A DNA stretch of 63,604 nt from Acidimicrobiales bacterium (GCA_029263195.1 JAJCXX010000058.1:1-63604), one strand, 5' to 3'. Positions 17,041 to 25,833 are shown, numbered from the stretch's first letter. A program made the numbers and translations. Notes: generated by a model not told the origin, from the letters alone.

Positions 17041-17195
17041 GTCCCCCGGTCTGCCGGACGGGGTTGGTGTGGGGATTGTGCCGCAGTTGTGGTTTTGTAG
17101 TCGATGGGGCTGAGGCCGTCGTTGTAGCTATGGCGGCGGGTGGGGTTGTACCAGGCTTCGATCTATTCGAGTATCGCGCCGGCGACCTGATCACT
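17028..17195 (-). pseudogene. IS3-family transposase (integrase core) C-terminal scar
   Basis: The minus strand reads GAILE-stop-IEAWYNPTRRHSYNDGLSPIDYKTT, the conserved end of IS3-family OrfB integrases, with a nonsense codon in place of the usual Trp or Tyr. The upstream DDE core is missing. The remnant abuts the metF fragment, which suggests the insertion broke that gene. Confidence 0.8.
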
Positions 17196-17258
17196 GCCCC
17201 CACCGACCCGACCTAGCGGCCGTGCTCGTGGCCGACGAACCCAGCAGGGCGTCGCGCG

Positions 17259-17990
17259 TCACCCATCGCAGGTGAAGTAGTTCCAGTAGACCGCCTGGGG
17301 TCGCTCCGCGAGGTCTTCGCCGGAAGCCGAGTACAACCAAGACGACCCGTCGCCGACCACGGTCTGGAATCCCAGCTCTGAAAACACGGCCTCCGTCCCC
17401 GTCGAGGCGGCGATCTCCCCGATGCCGGAATCCATCGTGACGCCGGGATGCAGCACCACTTCCCCGGGAGGTGGACCGCTGACCCCCGGCCGGTACCTCC
17501 AGCTGTCCAACCGGTCGCTCTCTCCTCGGAGACCGGTGATCATGAAGTCGCCCCACATGACGTTTCGGCCGCCATCGGGAGGGCCGTCGGCCAGCTCGCA
17601 GAGCTTGCTCCAGCCCGTGTCGCTGTCGGGAGGGCCGTACCGGGCGATCATCTCGTCGACCACGTCGTCGAAGGGTGCACCGATCGGGAATCCCACCACC
17701 TCGCCCGACGCAAGGTCGGCCATGGGGGCAGGTGGCAGAGTCGTTGTCGTTGTCGTGGTTGTCGGCGTCGTGGTTGTGGTCGTGGTGCTTGTAGACGTGG
17801 TCGACGACGCAGGGGCCTCGGTGGTTGAGGTGGTGGCGGTCGAGGTCGTGGTGATCGAAGTCGTGGTGGTCGACTCGCCGGCGGACGAATCGGATTCGCC
17901 GTCGTCGCCAACCTGGGCCAAGGCGTACCCACCCAAGAGTCCCACCAACAACACGATCCCCACGACCAAGACGAACTCACGCCTACTCAT
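17259..17990 (-). CDS. Membrane-anchored secreted protein with Thr-rich stalk
   Basis: 243 residues. An N-terminal membrane anchor (FVLVVGIVLLVGLLGGYALA) is followed by a low-complexity Ser/Thr stalk (~38-90, mostly TTTT runs) and a ~150-residue globular domain (from MADLASGEVVGFPIGAPFDDVVDEM) that I do not recognise. The stalk is typical of actinobacterial cell-surface proteins that hold a domain outside the membrane. It is a single gene, divergent from the GH5 lipoprotein. Confidence 0.65.
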   Translation of the reverse strand: MSRREFVLVVGIVLLVGLLGGYALAQVGDDGESDSSAGESTTTTSITTTSTATTSTTEAPASSTTSTSTTTTTTTPTTTTTTTTLPPAPMADLASGEVVGFPIGAPFDDVVDEMIARYGPPDSDTGWSKLCELADGPPDGGRNVMWGDFMITGLRGESDRLDSWRYRPGVSGPPPGEVVLHPGVTMDSGIGEIAASTGTEAVFSELGFQTVVGDGSSWLYSASGEDLAERPQAVYWNYFTCDG

Positions 17991-18248
17991 CAGCCGAGTG
18001 TGTCACGCTGCCCCTCGACGACCCGTAGCGGGCGCCCTGCTCATCCGAGCCCGGCTCATGCTGGACATTGCAGCTTCGGAGCATCTCATGGTTCGCTGGC
18101 CGTGCGGAAGGATATCTCGGTGCAGCGTTGGGGCCCGTGACGTGGACAATCTCAAGTGGATTCACACCTGAGCGCCGCCTCACCCAGCTCGGATCCAAGA
18201 GTCCGTATTGTCGAGACACGATTATCCACGCCAAGGAGCCAAGTCATC

Positions 18249-19358
18249 GTGCGGAGACTTCTCGGAATGTCACTCATCGCTGGGACCTTGTTGGCGTCTA
18301 GCTGTGCGAGCTCAACAGACAGTCCGCTGCCGTCGGAGCCCCAGACACAGCAGGAGTTCCCGCAAGAGTTCCACGCTGAGGGCAATCGCATTGTCGATGG
18401 TCAGGGCAATGCAACCGTGCTTCGTGGCGTAAACGCGATCGATCCTCTGGCACAGGCGACCTTCGGGGAGCCTTCTCTCGGCACCTGGGACAAGGCCTAC
18501 TACGCCGCGATGGCCGGGTGGGGAGTCGAGCTGGTGCGTCTCCCGATTCATCCGCCGCTGTGGTTTGACAACCCGGAACAGTCATTGGAGATCCTTGACC
18601 AATCCGTGAAATGGATTGGCGAATTGGGCATGTACGCAGTGATCGACTCGCACTCCATCGGCATGGCGACGACCGGGATATTCGAGGCTCCCGAGTACGA
18701 GGTCACCATCCAACAGCTGAAGGACTACTGGCGGGCCATTTCGTCGCACTTCCAGGGCAACGACGTCGTGGCGTTCTACGACCTCTTCAACGAACCAGTG
18801 AATCTCGACCGAGTCGACGCAGAGGGGCGGGACAATGCCGATGATTGGCATGAATGGAAGCTGCTGGCCGAGGAACTGATCGACGTCATCCGCAACAAGG
18901 ATCCCGACTCGATCGCAATCGTCGGCGGCATGTACTGGGCGGCCGATCTCTCGTATGTGAGTGACGACCCGGTCAATCGGAGCAATGTCGTCTACGGAGT
19001 GCACCCTTATCCAGGCTCGATCGACAACCGACCTTGGCAGGAGGCATTCGGAGACGCATCCGACGCCTACCCGGTTCTCGCAACCGAGATCGGATTCACC
19101 GATGAGACAACCCGGGCGAACATCTTGGTCAACTTCCCGGACGTGTCGGACACCGACGACCCTGACGCCTTCAACCCCAACTACCTCGAGTCGACGTATT
19201 CCGACGGCGTCTACCGCGATGACATCGCGGCATTTCTCGATGACCGCGGCATCGGGTGGACCGCGTGGTCCTTCTCGCCGGTGTGGGTTCCCATTCTGTT
19301 CGAAAACTGGGACTACAAGCCGACCGAGGCCGGTGAGTTCTTCAAGTCCCAGCTGTGA
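18249..19358 (+). CDS. GH5-family glycoside hydrolase lipoprotein
   Basis: 369 residues from the GTG at 18249, which has AAGGAG ten bases upstream. A lipobox signal (LIAGTLLASSCASS) anchors it outside the cell. The GH5 TIM barrel shows RGVNAID, VRLPIHPPLW, the acid/base NEP motif (Glu182 in DLFNEP), a late HPYP strand and the nucleophile Glu280 (ATEIGF), ending with TAWSFSP. It cleaves beta-glycosidic bonds, either glucan/mannan or glycosylceramide-like. It precedes the carbohydrate island and could supply sugars, but there is no operon link. A small hairpin (19362-19383) follows. Confidence 0.88.
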   Translation: MRRLLGMSLIAGTLLASSCASSTDSPLPSEPQTQQEFPQEFHAEGNRIVDGQGNATVLRGVNAIDPLAQATFGEPSLGTWDKAYYAAMAGWGVELVRLPIHPPLWFDNPEQSLEILDQSVKWIGELGMYAVIDSHSIGMATTGIFEAPEYEVTIQQLKDYWRAISSHFQGNDVVAFYDLFNEPVNLDRVDAEGRDNADDWHEWKLLAEELIDVIRNKDPDSIAIVGGMYWAADLSYVSDDPVNRSNVVYGVHPYPGSIDNRPWQEAFGDASDAYPVLATEIGFTDETTRANILVNFPDVSDTDDPDAFNPNYLESTYSDGVYRDDIAAFLDDRGIGWTAWSFSPVWVPILFENWDYKPTEAGEFFKSQL

Positions 19359-19361
19359 CTC

Positions 19362-19383
19362 AGCCAATTGGTCGAGATTGGCT
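19362..19383. terminator. Hairpin between convergent genes
   Basis: AGCCAAT (19362-19368) and ATTGGCT (19377-19383) form a perfect 7-bp stem just after the GH5 stop and before the convergent B3/B4 gene end. No clear U-tract follows. It could serve as a weak bidirectional terminator. Confidence 0.4.
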
Positions 19384-19403
19384 AGATCACCATGTCGCGA
19401 TGG

Positions 19404-20120
19404 CTAATCAAACGAGGCCGACGGGCTCGACGCCGTAAGGATCTGGGATCGGGTCGCGGCGTTTGGCTGATGGATCGACAGCAGTTCCTGCACATCTGCG
19501 ATGGCGGCAGCCACGTCTACTTCCGACTCGCCATGCTGGGCCTCGACGGTGATGAGCGCGGTGGTCGTGTCCGGACCGGTCGCGCTCTGTGCACTCTGAC
19601 GCCAGCACCAGCGGCGAGCGCTGACGACGCCTGCGTCGTCGACGAAGATCACCTCGTCTGGTTCGGGGTGGGCAATCTCGACCGCACCGAGGTCGGTGAA
19701 CTGCTCGGTGCCATCCGCAAATCGAACCGTCGTCGACCCCGTCACAGCGGCCTGGTCGAAGACGGCCACCGGAAGGCCGTAGCGGATCGATACGAGGTTG
19801 CCGATGTCGACCAGGGTGCTGATGCTCGGGATGTCACCGGCCTTGCTGAGTCTTCGAAGTAGAGCCTCGGCCGCGACCCGGTGTCGGGTGGGCTTCACAC
19901 CAAATGCCGTGAACGAGCGTCGCCAGGCCGCGATCGACGCGGTCTCGGCGATAGGAGTCTCGTCGAGCCGCTTCGTCGCCGCCTCTTGCTCCGCGGAGTA
20001 GGCCTCGAGCAGTGAGACAGAACTGGGACCATTGCTGAGGCCGACCGCGTGAACGACTCCACCACGGATGGCAGGAAATCGTTCGGTGACTGCCGGGTCG
20101 TATCCGAATCTGACTGGCAT
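19404..20120 (-). CDS. B3/B4 tRNA-binding (PheT editing-like) domain protein
   Basis: 238 residues, almost entirely a B3_4 domain as in the editing module of PheRS beta. Landmarks are AWRRSFTAFGVKPTRHRVAAEALLRR in part, SISTLVDIGNLVSIRYGLPVAVFD and DEVIFVDDAGVVSARRWCWRQ. Freestanding members may hydrolyse mischarged tRNA or act on amino-acid derivatives. It is the last gene of the long minus-strand series that begins at the first lacI. Its place in a sugar operon is unexplained. Confidence 0.8.
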   Translation of the reverse strand: MPVRFGYDPAVTERFPAIRGGVVHAVGLSNGPSSVSLLEAYSAEQEAATKRLDETPIAETASIAAWRRSFTAFGVKPTRHRVAAEALLRRLSKAGDIPSISTLVDIGNLVSIRYGLPVAVFDQAAVTGSTTVRFADGTEQFTDLGAVEIAHPEPDEVIFVDDAGVVSARRWCWRQSAQSATGPDTTTALITVEAQHGESEVDVAAAIADVQELLSIHQPNAATRSQILTASSPSASFD

Positions 20121-20180
20121 CGATCCATCCTCTCGTCGGCACTTCCTGTCGCAGGAGACGATTGCTCCCTACCGCTCGGC

Positions 20181-20954
20181 CTACTGGGCCGTCCAACCAC
20201 CATCGAGTGTCAAGATGCTGCCATTGACCATCGCTCCGGCTTCGGAGGCCAGATAAACCACTGCTCCGGCGACATCCTTGATCTGGCCTACGTGGCCCAC
20301 GGGAATGCGGTCGACGACCGAGGCTAGGAAGTCGGGATCGTCCAGGCGCTCAGCGGTCCCCGGCGTGTATATGAATGTGGGGGCGACGGCGTTGACGTTG
20401 ACGCCCAGCGGTCCCCACTCAAGAGCCAGAACTCGAACCATCTGGTTCACGCCGCCCTTCGATGACGAATAGGCGACGTGATCGCGGATGCCCACCAGCG
20501 AGGCCTGTGAGCTCATCGCGATCACCCGACCGCGACCCGCCGCGACCATGTGATGGGCGCATGCCTGAGCGGTGAAGAACAAACCCTTGAGGTTGACGTC
20601 CATCATCGAATCCCAATGACCTTCGGTGACCTCTAGCGCTGGCGCGTTCTCGCCAATACCGGCGTTCGCCACCAGAACATCAATTCGTCCGTGTGCCGCG
20701 ATCACCCCATCCACCCCGCCTCGAATCGATGCGAGGTCGACCACATCGAGTGGGTGCGCGGTGGCCGATCCCCCGGCCGCCGAGATCGAAGCCGCGACCG
20801 CCTCGGCATCACCCAGCCGCCGAGCTGTCACCGCAACGATCGCCCCCGCCGCGGCGAGGGCTTCACAGAGACCTTCTCCAATGCCTCGAGAACCGCCGGT
20901 GACCAGGATGACCTGCCCCTCGAGTCGTAGCGATGGCAGGTGAGCGGACTCCAT
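20181..20954 (-). CDS. Classical SDR oxidoreductase
   Basis: 257 residues from the ATG at 20954, which has GGAGGG nine bases upstream; the frame is open from 20996. Cofactor motif TGGSRGIGEG, NAG motif (VANAGIG), catalytic Ser, and Y-x3-K in AYSSSKGG are present, ending LTLDGGWTAQ. It uses NAD(P) to oxidise or reduce a hydroxyl, probably of a cyclitol or sugar intermediate given the operon. It follows the ROK gene by 66 bp. Confidence 0.9.
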   Translation of the reverse strand: MESAHLPSLRLEGQVILVTGGSRGIGEGLCEALAAAGAIVAVTARRLGDAEAVAASISAAGGSATAHPLDVVDLASIRGGVDGVIAAHGRIDVLVANAGIGENAPALEVTEGHWDSMMDVNLKGLFFTAQACAHHMVAAGRGRVIAMSSQASLVGIRDHVAYSSSKGGVNQMVRVLALEWGPLGVNVNAVAPTFIYTPGTAERLDDPDFLASVVDRIPVGHVGQIKDVAGAVVYLASEAGAMVNGSILTLDGGWTAQ

Positions 20955-21020
20955 GATCAGTTTCCCTCCGAGTATCGATTGCCGGCGATCCGGCATGGCC
21001 TCGTCAATTGCGACAGCAGT

Positions 21021-21959
21021 TCAGGGGGTGTCGGCGGCTACGAGGGCGGCACCGATTGCGCCGGCGTCGTCACCGAGCTCGGCCATCACCACCAGCACCT
21101 TGGGCCGGTGTGACGAACCCACCAGCAGCTCATCGAACCATTGGTCGACTCCTGCTCGCAGCGGCTCGCCGATGTCGGTGAGTCCGCCGCCGATAACGAT
21201 CCGTTCGGGGTCGAAGATCAGAGCGAGGTTTACGAGACCACGCGCGACATGACGGCAGAAGCCGTCGAAGATTCGTGCGGCCTCGGCATCACCCGCGCCG
21301 AGCGCGGCGACCACGGTGAAACCATCGATGGCCGCCACACTTCCGGCGATGCGTAGCGCCGCGGGGAAATGGCCGGCTTCCGCCTGGGCCTGGCCGGTCC
21401 GCCCCAGCGCCGAGCCTGACGCGTAGTACTCCCAAGGCCCTTGCTGTCCGGTGTGGTGGGTGGGCCCATTGGCGTCGACCACCATGTGGCCGGACTCGCC
21501 CGCGAATCCGTTGGTGCCGTGGATCAGCCGGCCGCCACACACGAACCCGGTGCCGATACCCGTGCCTAGGGCGGCGTGGATGAAGTCGTTGCTACCCCGC
21601 CCGGCCCCGAGCTTCGCTTCGGCCCAGGTGCCCGCAGTGGCGTCGTTCATGACGGTGACGGGCACGCCGAGCACCGCACCGAGCTCGCTGCCGAGGGGAT
21701 ACTCGACGAGGTCGGGCAAGTTGGGGGAGTAGCGGATGACGCCGGATCGGTGTGCGAGACCGGCGACGCCGAGTCCGACTGCCTCCAACGAAGCCTCGTT
21801 GCGATCGAGCAGGCGTTGGATCATGCGTAGGAGAGTTGCGAGTAACACCGGGCCGGCCCCCGCGCTCGACTCCCGATCGCGATCGATCACCTCACCCGAG
21901 GTCGGGTCGATGAGCAGTGCCCTGGCGTTCGTGCCCCCCACATCGAAACCGACGATCAT
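21021..21959 (-). CDS. ROK-family protein lacking the zinc-binding cysteines
   Basis: 313 residues from the ATG at 21959 (MIVGFDVGGTNARALLID). The phosphate-binding DVGGTN motif, the catalytic Asp106 (MNDATAG) and LGTGIGTGFV are all present, so a sugar kinase fold with intact catalytic residues is likely. The usual ROK zinc motif CxCGxxGCxE is replaced by THHTGQQGPWE (about 167-177), with no cysteine. It may phosphorylate a hexose or cyclitol, perhaps the product of the neighbouring dehydrogenases. It has no N-terminal helix-turn-helix, so it is not a NagC-type repressor. Confidence 0.85.
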   Translation of the reverse strand: MIVGFDVGGTNARALLIDPTSGEVIDRDRESSAGAGPVLLATLLRMIQRLLDRNEASLEAVGLGVAGLAHRSGVIRYSPNLPDLVEYPLGSELGAVLGVPVTVMNDATAGTWAEAKLGAGRGSNDFIHAALGTGIGTGFVCGGRLIHGTNGFAGESGHMVVDANGPTHHTGQQGPWEYYASGSALGRTGQAQAEAGHFPAALRIAGSVAAIDGFTVVAALGAGDAEAARIFDGFCRHVARGLVNLALIFDPERIVIGGGLTDIGEPLRAGVDQWFDELLVGSSHRPKVLVVMAELGDDAGAIGAALVAADTP

Positions 21960-22000
21960 GGCGGCCAGACTAGGTGGTCGGCCGGCGAACGGCTCAGGGG

Positions 22001-22660
22001 TCAGAGACACCGCCCGTTGGCGACGGTTGCTGCCGTGGTGCGGTCGAGCAGAGCGTCGATCTCGATCGCGTCGAGCACAAAGCCGACGTCGGCTCTGTCT
22101 CGTGCGCGTGCGTAGATGATGCCGGCGACGTCGCCGTCATCGTTGAACACCGGTCCTCCGGAATCGCCGGCCACCACATCGGCGGCGATTTCGAAGGCTC
22201 GCCTCTCGGAGATCTCGTCGACATAGATGTCCTCGATGGTGACGTTGAGGAGGCGAGTGACCACCACATTGGCCTCTTCAAAACCGCGGTCGGGGTGCCA
22301 TGTTGCGAGGAGACCATCGCTGCCCTTGTCGACCTGGCCCAATGGTGAAAACGGAAGCGAGACATCGACGCGCAGAATGGCGACGTCCTTGGATGGATCG
22401 AAGCCGACCACCTGTGCTGGGTGCTCGCTGCCGCTCCGGTCGACCACCACCACCGCTGACGCACCCGCAACCGTGTGCGCCGACGTGGCGATCAGGTCGG
22501 CACGGATTGCCACGCCGGTGCCGAAGTTGGCGATCAAGCTGCAGCCGGTTGCTCGGACCCCCACGGTGGCCTCCGTGGCAGGGGGCCTGATGGTGGAGGC
22601 ACAGCCGCTGATGATCACCGCGAGGGCGAGCAGGATGACCGGGCGGGTGGAGAGACTCAC
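22001..22660 (-). CDS. S1-type (trypsin-like) serine peptidase lipoprotein
   Basis: 219 residues from a GTG that overlaps the stop of the dehydrogenase gene (GTGA). The lipobox is LAVIISGC (Cys20). The catalytic triad is visible: His62 (ATSAHTVAG), Asp92 (KDVAILRV) and Ser167 (AGDSGGPVF). The protein is exported and anchored to the membrane. No PDZ domain follows. A surface protease translationally coupled into a cyclitol catabolic operon is unusual; it could process an envelope protein of the uptake system, but this is a guess. Confidence 0.85.
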   Translation of the reverse strand: MSLSTRPVILLALAVIISGCASTIRPPATEATVGVRATGCSLIANFGTGVAIRADLIATSAHTVAGASAVVVVDRSGSEHPAQVVGFDPSKDVAILRVDVSLPFSPLGQVDKGSDGLLATWHPDRGFEEANVVVTRLLNVTIEDIYVDEISERRAFEIAADVVAGDSGGPVFNDDGDVAGIIYARARDRADVGFVLDAIEIDALLDRTTAATVANGRCL

Positions 22661-23748
22661 ACTGTGATCATGGTGCCATCGGCGGCGGCACTGGCGACAG
22701 CTGCATCGCACAGCTGTTGGATACGCAGCCCGTCGTTGAAGTCGGGTGAGCAGGGCACTCTCGTGCGCACGGCCTCGACGAAGTCGCCGATCATGGCACC
22801 ACTTCCTCGGAAGACGTCTCGGTAGGTGTCGTGCACCGATTCGCGGCGCGCTTCGCCCCAGATGTGGTCGGGGATGGGAAGCACTGCCGCGGGGCCGGGT
22901 TCGCCGGCCCGCACGCCTCGTACTTCCTGCACCGTGTCCCAGTCGCACGAGGCGTAGATCGTGCCGCCCGACCCGTGCGCGTCGAGCAGGTGGGTCTGGT
23001 TGAACTCGGTACCTTCCCAGCACACGGCACTCACCTGGAGCACCGCGTAGGCCCCTGATGTGAACCGCGCGGTGATGACCGCGGAGTCCTCGCCTCGGGT
23101 GTACGGCACCCCGTCGGGCCGCTCATCGCGGTCGACGAAACGGCTCGACGTCGCGCTGATCGACTGGATCTCGCCGAGCAACCAACGGGCCAAATACAGC
23201 CAATGCGAGCCGATGTCGCCGATCACGCCGGAGCTGGTTTCGGAGGTGTCGAATCGCCAGGCATATTCGCCGTCGCGGGCAAAGCCGGTGAAATACCTGA
23301 GGCCCAAGTGCCGCACGGTGCCGAGGTAGTCGCCGTCGATGAGCTCCTTGACCCACTGGTTGACCGGCATGTAGCGGTAGGTGAAGGGCACCATGGTGAC
23401 CGCCTCATTGGCGGCCGCAGCCGCGGCCATCTCAACGGCCTGAGCGGTGGAGTGCCCGAGGGGTTTCTCGCACAGCACGTCGAGGCCCCGGTCGAGGGCG
23501 GCCATGGTCAACGGGTGGTGGCTGTCGTTGGCCGAGGCGATGATCACGGCGTCGAGCGGCTGATCGAGCAGATCGTGTGCGTCGGTGAACGAGGCGGGAA
23601 TCTCCCAACGCTCGGCGAATGCTCGGGTGCGACTCGGATCGCGGCCAGCGACTCCGACGATTTGTACGTCGTCGAGAGCTCGTAGCGCGGGAAGATACAT
23701 CGCGTCGGCCCACCAGGATGTGCCGACCACACCAACTCGAACGGTCAT
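22657..23748 (-). CDS. Gfo/Idh/MocA-family dehydrogenase
   Basis: 363 residues from the ATG at 23748, which overlaps the PhyH stop (ATGA); the longer open frame upstream is Arg-rich antisense noise. The Rossmann domain (VRVGVVGTSWWADAMYLPAL) carries the family EKP motif (LCEKPLGHS), and the C-terminal half is the usual beta-sheet substrate domain (SGVIGDIGSHWLYLARWLLGE). Enzymes of this family oxidise sugars or inositols with NAD(P). This is one of five such genes in the island. The position after a 2-oxoglutarate dioxygenase suggests sequential action on one substrate. Confidence 0.9.
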   Translation of the reverse strand: MTVRVGVVGTSWWADAMYLPALRALDDVQIVGVAGRDPSRTRAFAERWEIPASFTDAHDLLDQPLDAVIIASANDSHHPLTMAALDRGLDVLCEKPLGHSTAQAVEMAAAAAANEAVTMVPFTYRYMPVNQWVKELIDGDYLGTVRHLGLRYFTGFARDGEYAWRFDTSETSSGVIGDIGSHWLYLARWLLGEIQSISATSSRFVDRDERPDGVPYTRGEDSAVITARFTSGAYAVLQVSAVCWEGTEFNQTHLLDAHGSGGTIYASCDWDTVQEVRGVRAGEPGPAAVLPIPDHIWGEARRESVHDTYRDVFRGSGAMIGDFVEAVRTRVPCSPDFNDGLRIQQLCDAAVASAAADGTMITV

Positions 23749-24611
23749 CCGCTGACGTCCAGCCCGATCTTCACGCCGCCATCGACCTGATCGAGAATCT
23801 CGGGATAGGGATAGTCGAGGGCCATGAGTCGGCGAAGGGTCGGGGTGGCGCGCTCGACGACGTCGGCGCGAACGCCTCGGCGCAGGTCTTCGATGGGCGC
23901 TACGAACTTTGGTAGGTACTCGATCAGGATGCCGGTGCGGTTGTGATCGCTTTCGTTGGGCATGGCGCAGTGCCAGCACATGCCGTTGAAGATCACGCAG
24001 TCGCCGGGGTCGCCGGTCATGCGAGTTGCATTGGCGTGGAAGTGCTCCCGGTCGGCTTCGGTCGGGTAGCGGAGCGTGTCTTGGCTGTTGGGAAGGAAGG
24101 CGGTTGCACCCGATTCGGGCGTGAACGGATCGAGCAGCACTGTGGCCTGGGCGTTGAGGGGATAGCTCGAGTTGAAGTTGGTGGGGAATTCGTCTCGCTT
24201 GTACATGTCCCAGTAGGGATAGTCGACGTGCGGCTCCTGACCGGGGCCGCCGGGCAGCAGCCGATTGGCGGCCACCGAGCCCATGATGAACGCGCTACCG
24301 AGGAACTCGCTGATGATTCGCATCACCGTGTCGTGTTGCACCATTCGTTCGAACACGTTGCCCTTGTTGAGCAGATTCCACACCCGCCGTTGGCGGTCGA
24401 GCTTGTCGGTGCTGGCTCCCTGGAAGTGGGTCTCCTTGTTGCCCTCGACCTCGCTGAAGTGCATGACCCTCTCGCGGGCATCGGCAACATCCTCGGCAGA
24501 AAATGCCTGCCGGATGACGATCGCTCCCGCGCCGTTGAGGAGAGTGTCGATGAGGTCAGGAAGCTGGTTGTGAAGATCGTCGACATCGACCTCGAGCATT
24601 TCGTGGCTCAT
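23745..24611 (-). CDS. Phytanoyl-CoA dioxygenase-family Fe(II)/2-oxoglutarate oxygenase
   Basis: 288 residues from the ATG at 24611, overlapping the lacI stop by 4 bp. The jelly-roll oxygenase shows the iron-binding HVD (GQEPHVDYPYW), the distal histidine in MCWHCAMPN and a 2OG-binding Arg shortly after (HNRTGIL). It should hydroxylate or oxidatively demethylate a small molecule in the cytoplasm using O2 and 2-oxoglutarate. It is the second gene of the minus-strand operon, so its substrate is probably linked to the imported cyclitol. A second PhyH gene lies at 44.5 kb. Confidence 0.88.
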   Translation of the reverse strand: MSHEMLEVDVDDLHNQLPDLIDTLLNGAGAIVIRQAFSAEDVADARERVMHFSEVEGNKETHFQGASTDKLDRQRRVWNLLNKGNVFERMVQHDTVMRIISEFLGSAFIMGSVAANRLLPGGPGQEPHVDYPYWDMYKRDEFPTNFNSSYPLNAQATVLLDPFTPESGATAFLPNSQDTLRYPTEADREHFHANATRMTGDPGDCVIFNGMCWHCAMPNESDHNRTGILIEYLPKFVAPIEDLRRGVRADVVERATPTLRRLMALDYPYPEILDQVDGGVKIGLDVSG

Positions 24612-25639
24612 AGTGCTGTGTCCTCTCGGCTGGCGATCGCCGTTTTGATCGGGGGTGCGGCTGCTGTGTCGCGCTCGATGAGTTCGGGTTGGAGCACTCG
24701 TCGTACCGGCTCGGTGCGGCCGTCCTCGATTCGTTCGAGAACGGTCTCGATGGCGAGTCGGCCCATCTCTACCCGCGGTTGGTTGATGGTGGTTATGGAG
24801 AGATGGCCGAGCGCCGCGATGAATGTGTTGTCGTAGCCGATGAGCGACATGTGATCTGGCACCGCGATCTGATGGTCGTTGAGGCAATCGAGCACGCCGG
24901 CAGCCAACAAGTCGTTGAAGGCGAAGATGGCGGTTGTCTCTTCACTGATTTCGAGGAGATGATCGCACGCCGGGCGAGCGGCGGCCTCGCTATCGCCGGT
25001 GAGAATGATCCGGGGTTCGAGGCCTAGCCTGCGCATCGCATCCACATAGCCCTGTCGGCGAGGCGCCGCCGAGATGTTTTGGGCGCCATCGAAGTGGACG
25101 ATGGCCTCGTGACCCAGAGACACGAGATGCTCCACCGCCAACGCGGCACCCGCGACCTCATCGGTGGTGACAATGTCGACTCCCGGATGTTCCCAGCCGG
25201 CGGCAACTGTCACGAGCGGCACGTTCTCCGCGGCTGCGAGAAGTTGTTGGTCGTCGAGTCGGGTGCCGACCAGGACCATCCCCTCCACCTGGAATTGGAG
25301 GTAGGTCTCGATCCCTCGTTCCTCGCGGGCACCGTGATGGCCGCCGTTGAGAATCAACACCTGCATGTTGCGTCGGTCGGCCTCGGCCTCGATGCCGTCG
25401 ATGACCTCGGAGAAGAACGGGTTGTGCAGGTCGTTGACGAGTACGCCGATGGTCTGCGTGCGTTGTTGGGCGAGATTGCGGGCGTGAAGGTTGGGCCGAT
25501 AGCCGAGGTCAACCGCGGCCATCTCGACAGCTTGTCGCTTCTCTTCGGAGACCTTCGGCGAGTCATTCATGACCAATGACACGAGGGCGCGGGAAACGCC
25601 GGCGCGCAGTGCGACGTCTTCCATTGTTGGTCGGTTCAT
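24608..25639 (-). CDS. LacI-family transcriptional regulator (first of two)
   Basis: 343 residues from the ATG at 25639. The LacI helix-turn-helix (MEDVALRAGVSRALVSLVMND) is followed by a periplasmic-binding-protein-like ligand domain (IGVLVNDLHNPFFSEVIDGIEAEADRR in part). It heads the minus-strand operon and faces the long plus-strand iol-type operon. The intergenic region carries a perfect 16-bp palindrome of the LacI class, so it most likely represses both operons until an inositol-like inducer binds. Inducer identity is unknown. Confidence 0.92.
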   Translation of the reverse strand: MNRPTMEDVALRAGVSRALVSLVMNDSPKVSEEKRQAVEMAAVDLGYRPNLHARNLAQQRTQTIGVLVNDLHNPFFSEVIDGIEAEADRRNMQVLILNGGHHGAREERGIETYLQFQVEGMVLVGTRLDDQQLLAAAENVPLVTVAAGWEHPGVDIVTTDEVAGAALAVEHLVSLGHEAIVHFDGAQNISAAPRRQGYVDAMRRLGLEPRIILTGDSEAAARPACDHLLEISEETTAIFAFNDLLAAGVLDCLNDHQIAVPDHMSLIGYDNTFIAALGHLSITTINQPRVEMGRLAIETVLERIEDGRTEPVRRVLQPELIERDTAAAPPIKTAIASREDTAL

Positions 25640-25685
25640 AGGCTTCCCCGTTGGGCCCGGCAGCGACGTCTCAGAGTGATGGCGC

Positions 25686-25713
25686 TTGACAAGCTCTCTT
25701 CCAACAGTACTAT
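25686..25713 (+). promoter_or_regulatory. Candidate promoter of the plus-strand iol-type operon
   Basis: A consensus -35 TTGACA (25686-25691) is followed after 16 bp by TACTAT (25708-25713). Transcription would start about 20 bp before the LacI palindrome, placing that operator in the initially transcribed region, a position that permits roadblock repression. Confidence 0.5.
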
Positions 25714-25733
25714 TCCACACTTCAACGCCAACG

Positions 25734-25749
25734 ATTAGAGCGCTCTAAT
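25734..25749. promoter_or_regulatory. LacI operator, perfect 16-bp palindrome
   Basis: ATTAGAGCGCTCTAAT reads the same on both strands, with the central CG typical of LacI-family sites. It lies between the divergent first lacI and the IolE-like gene. I see no second exact copy in the window, so the regulon seems to be these two operons. Confidence 0.8.
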
Positions 25750-25833
25750 TTCTGCGGCCGTCCACCGAGACACCGCTGATGTTGGAGTGGGCAGTCAATC
25801 TAGGGGGAACCGCGTGACACAGGAAGGGGTCGA

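Noticed and set aside
17730-17880. Tandem GTNGTNGTN-rich repeat, considered as a CRISPR or minisatellite
   Set aside because: It is the coding sequence of the Thr-rich stalk of the secreted protein at 17259-17990; no spacer/repeat structure exists. No CRISPR array was seen in the window.
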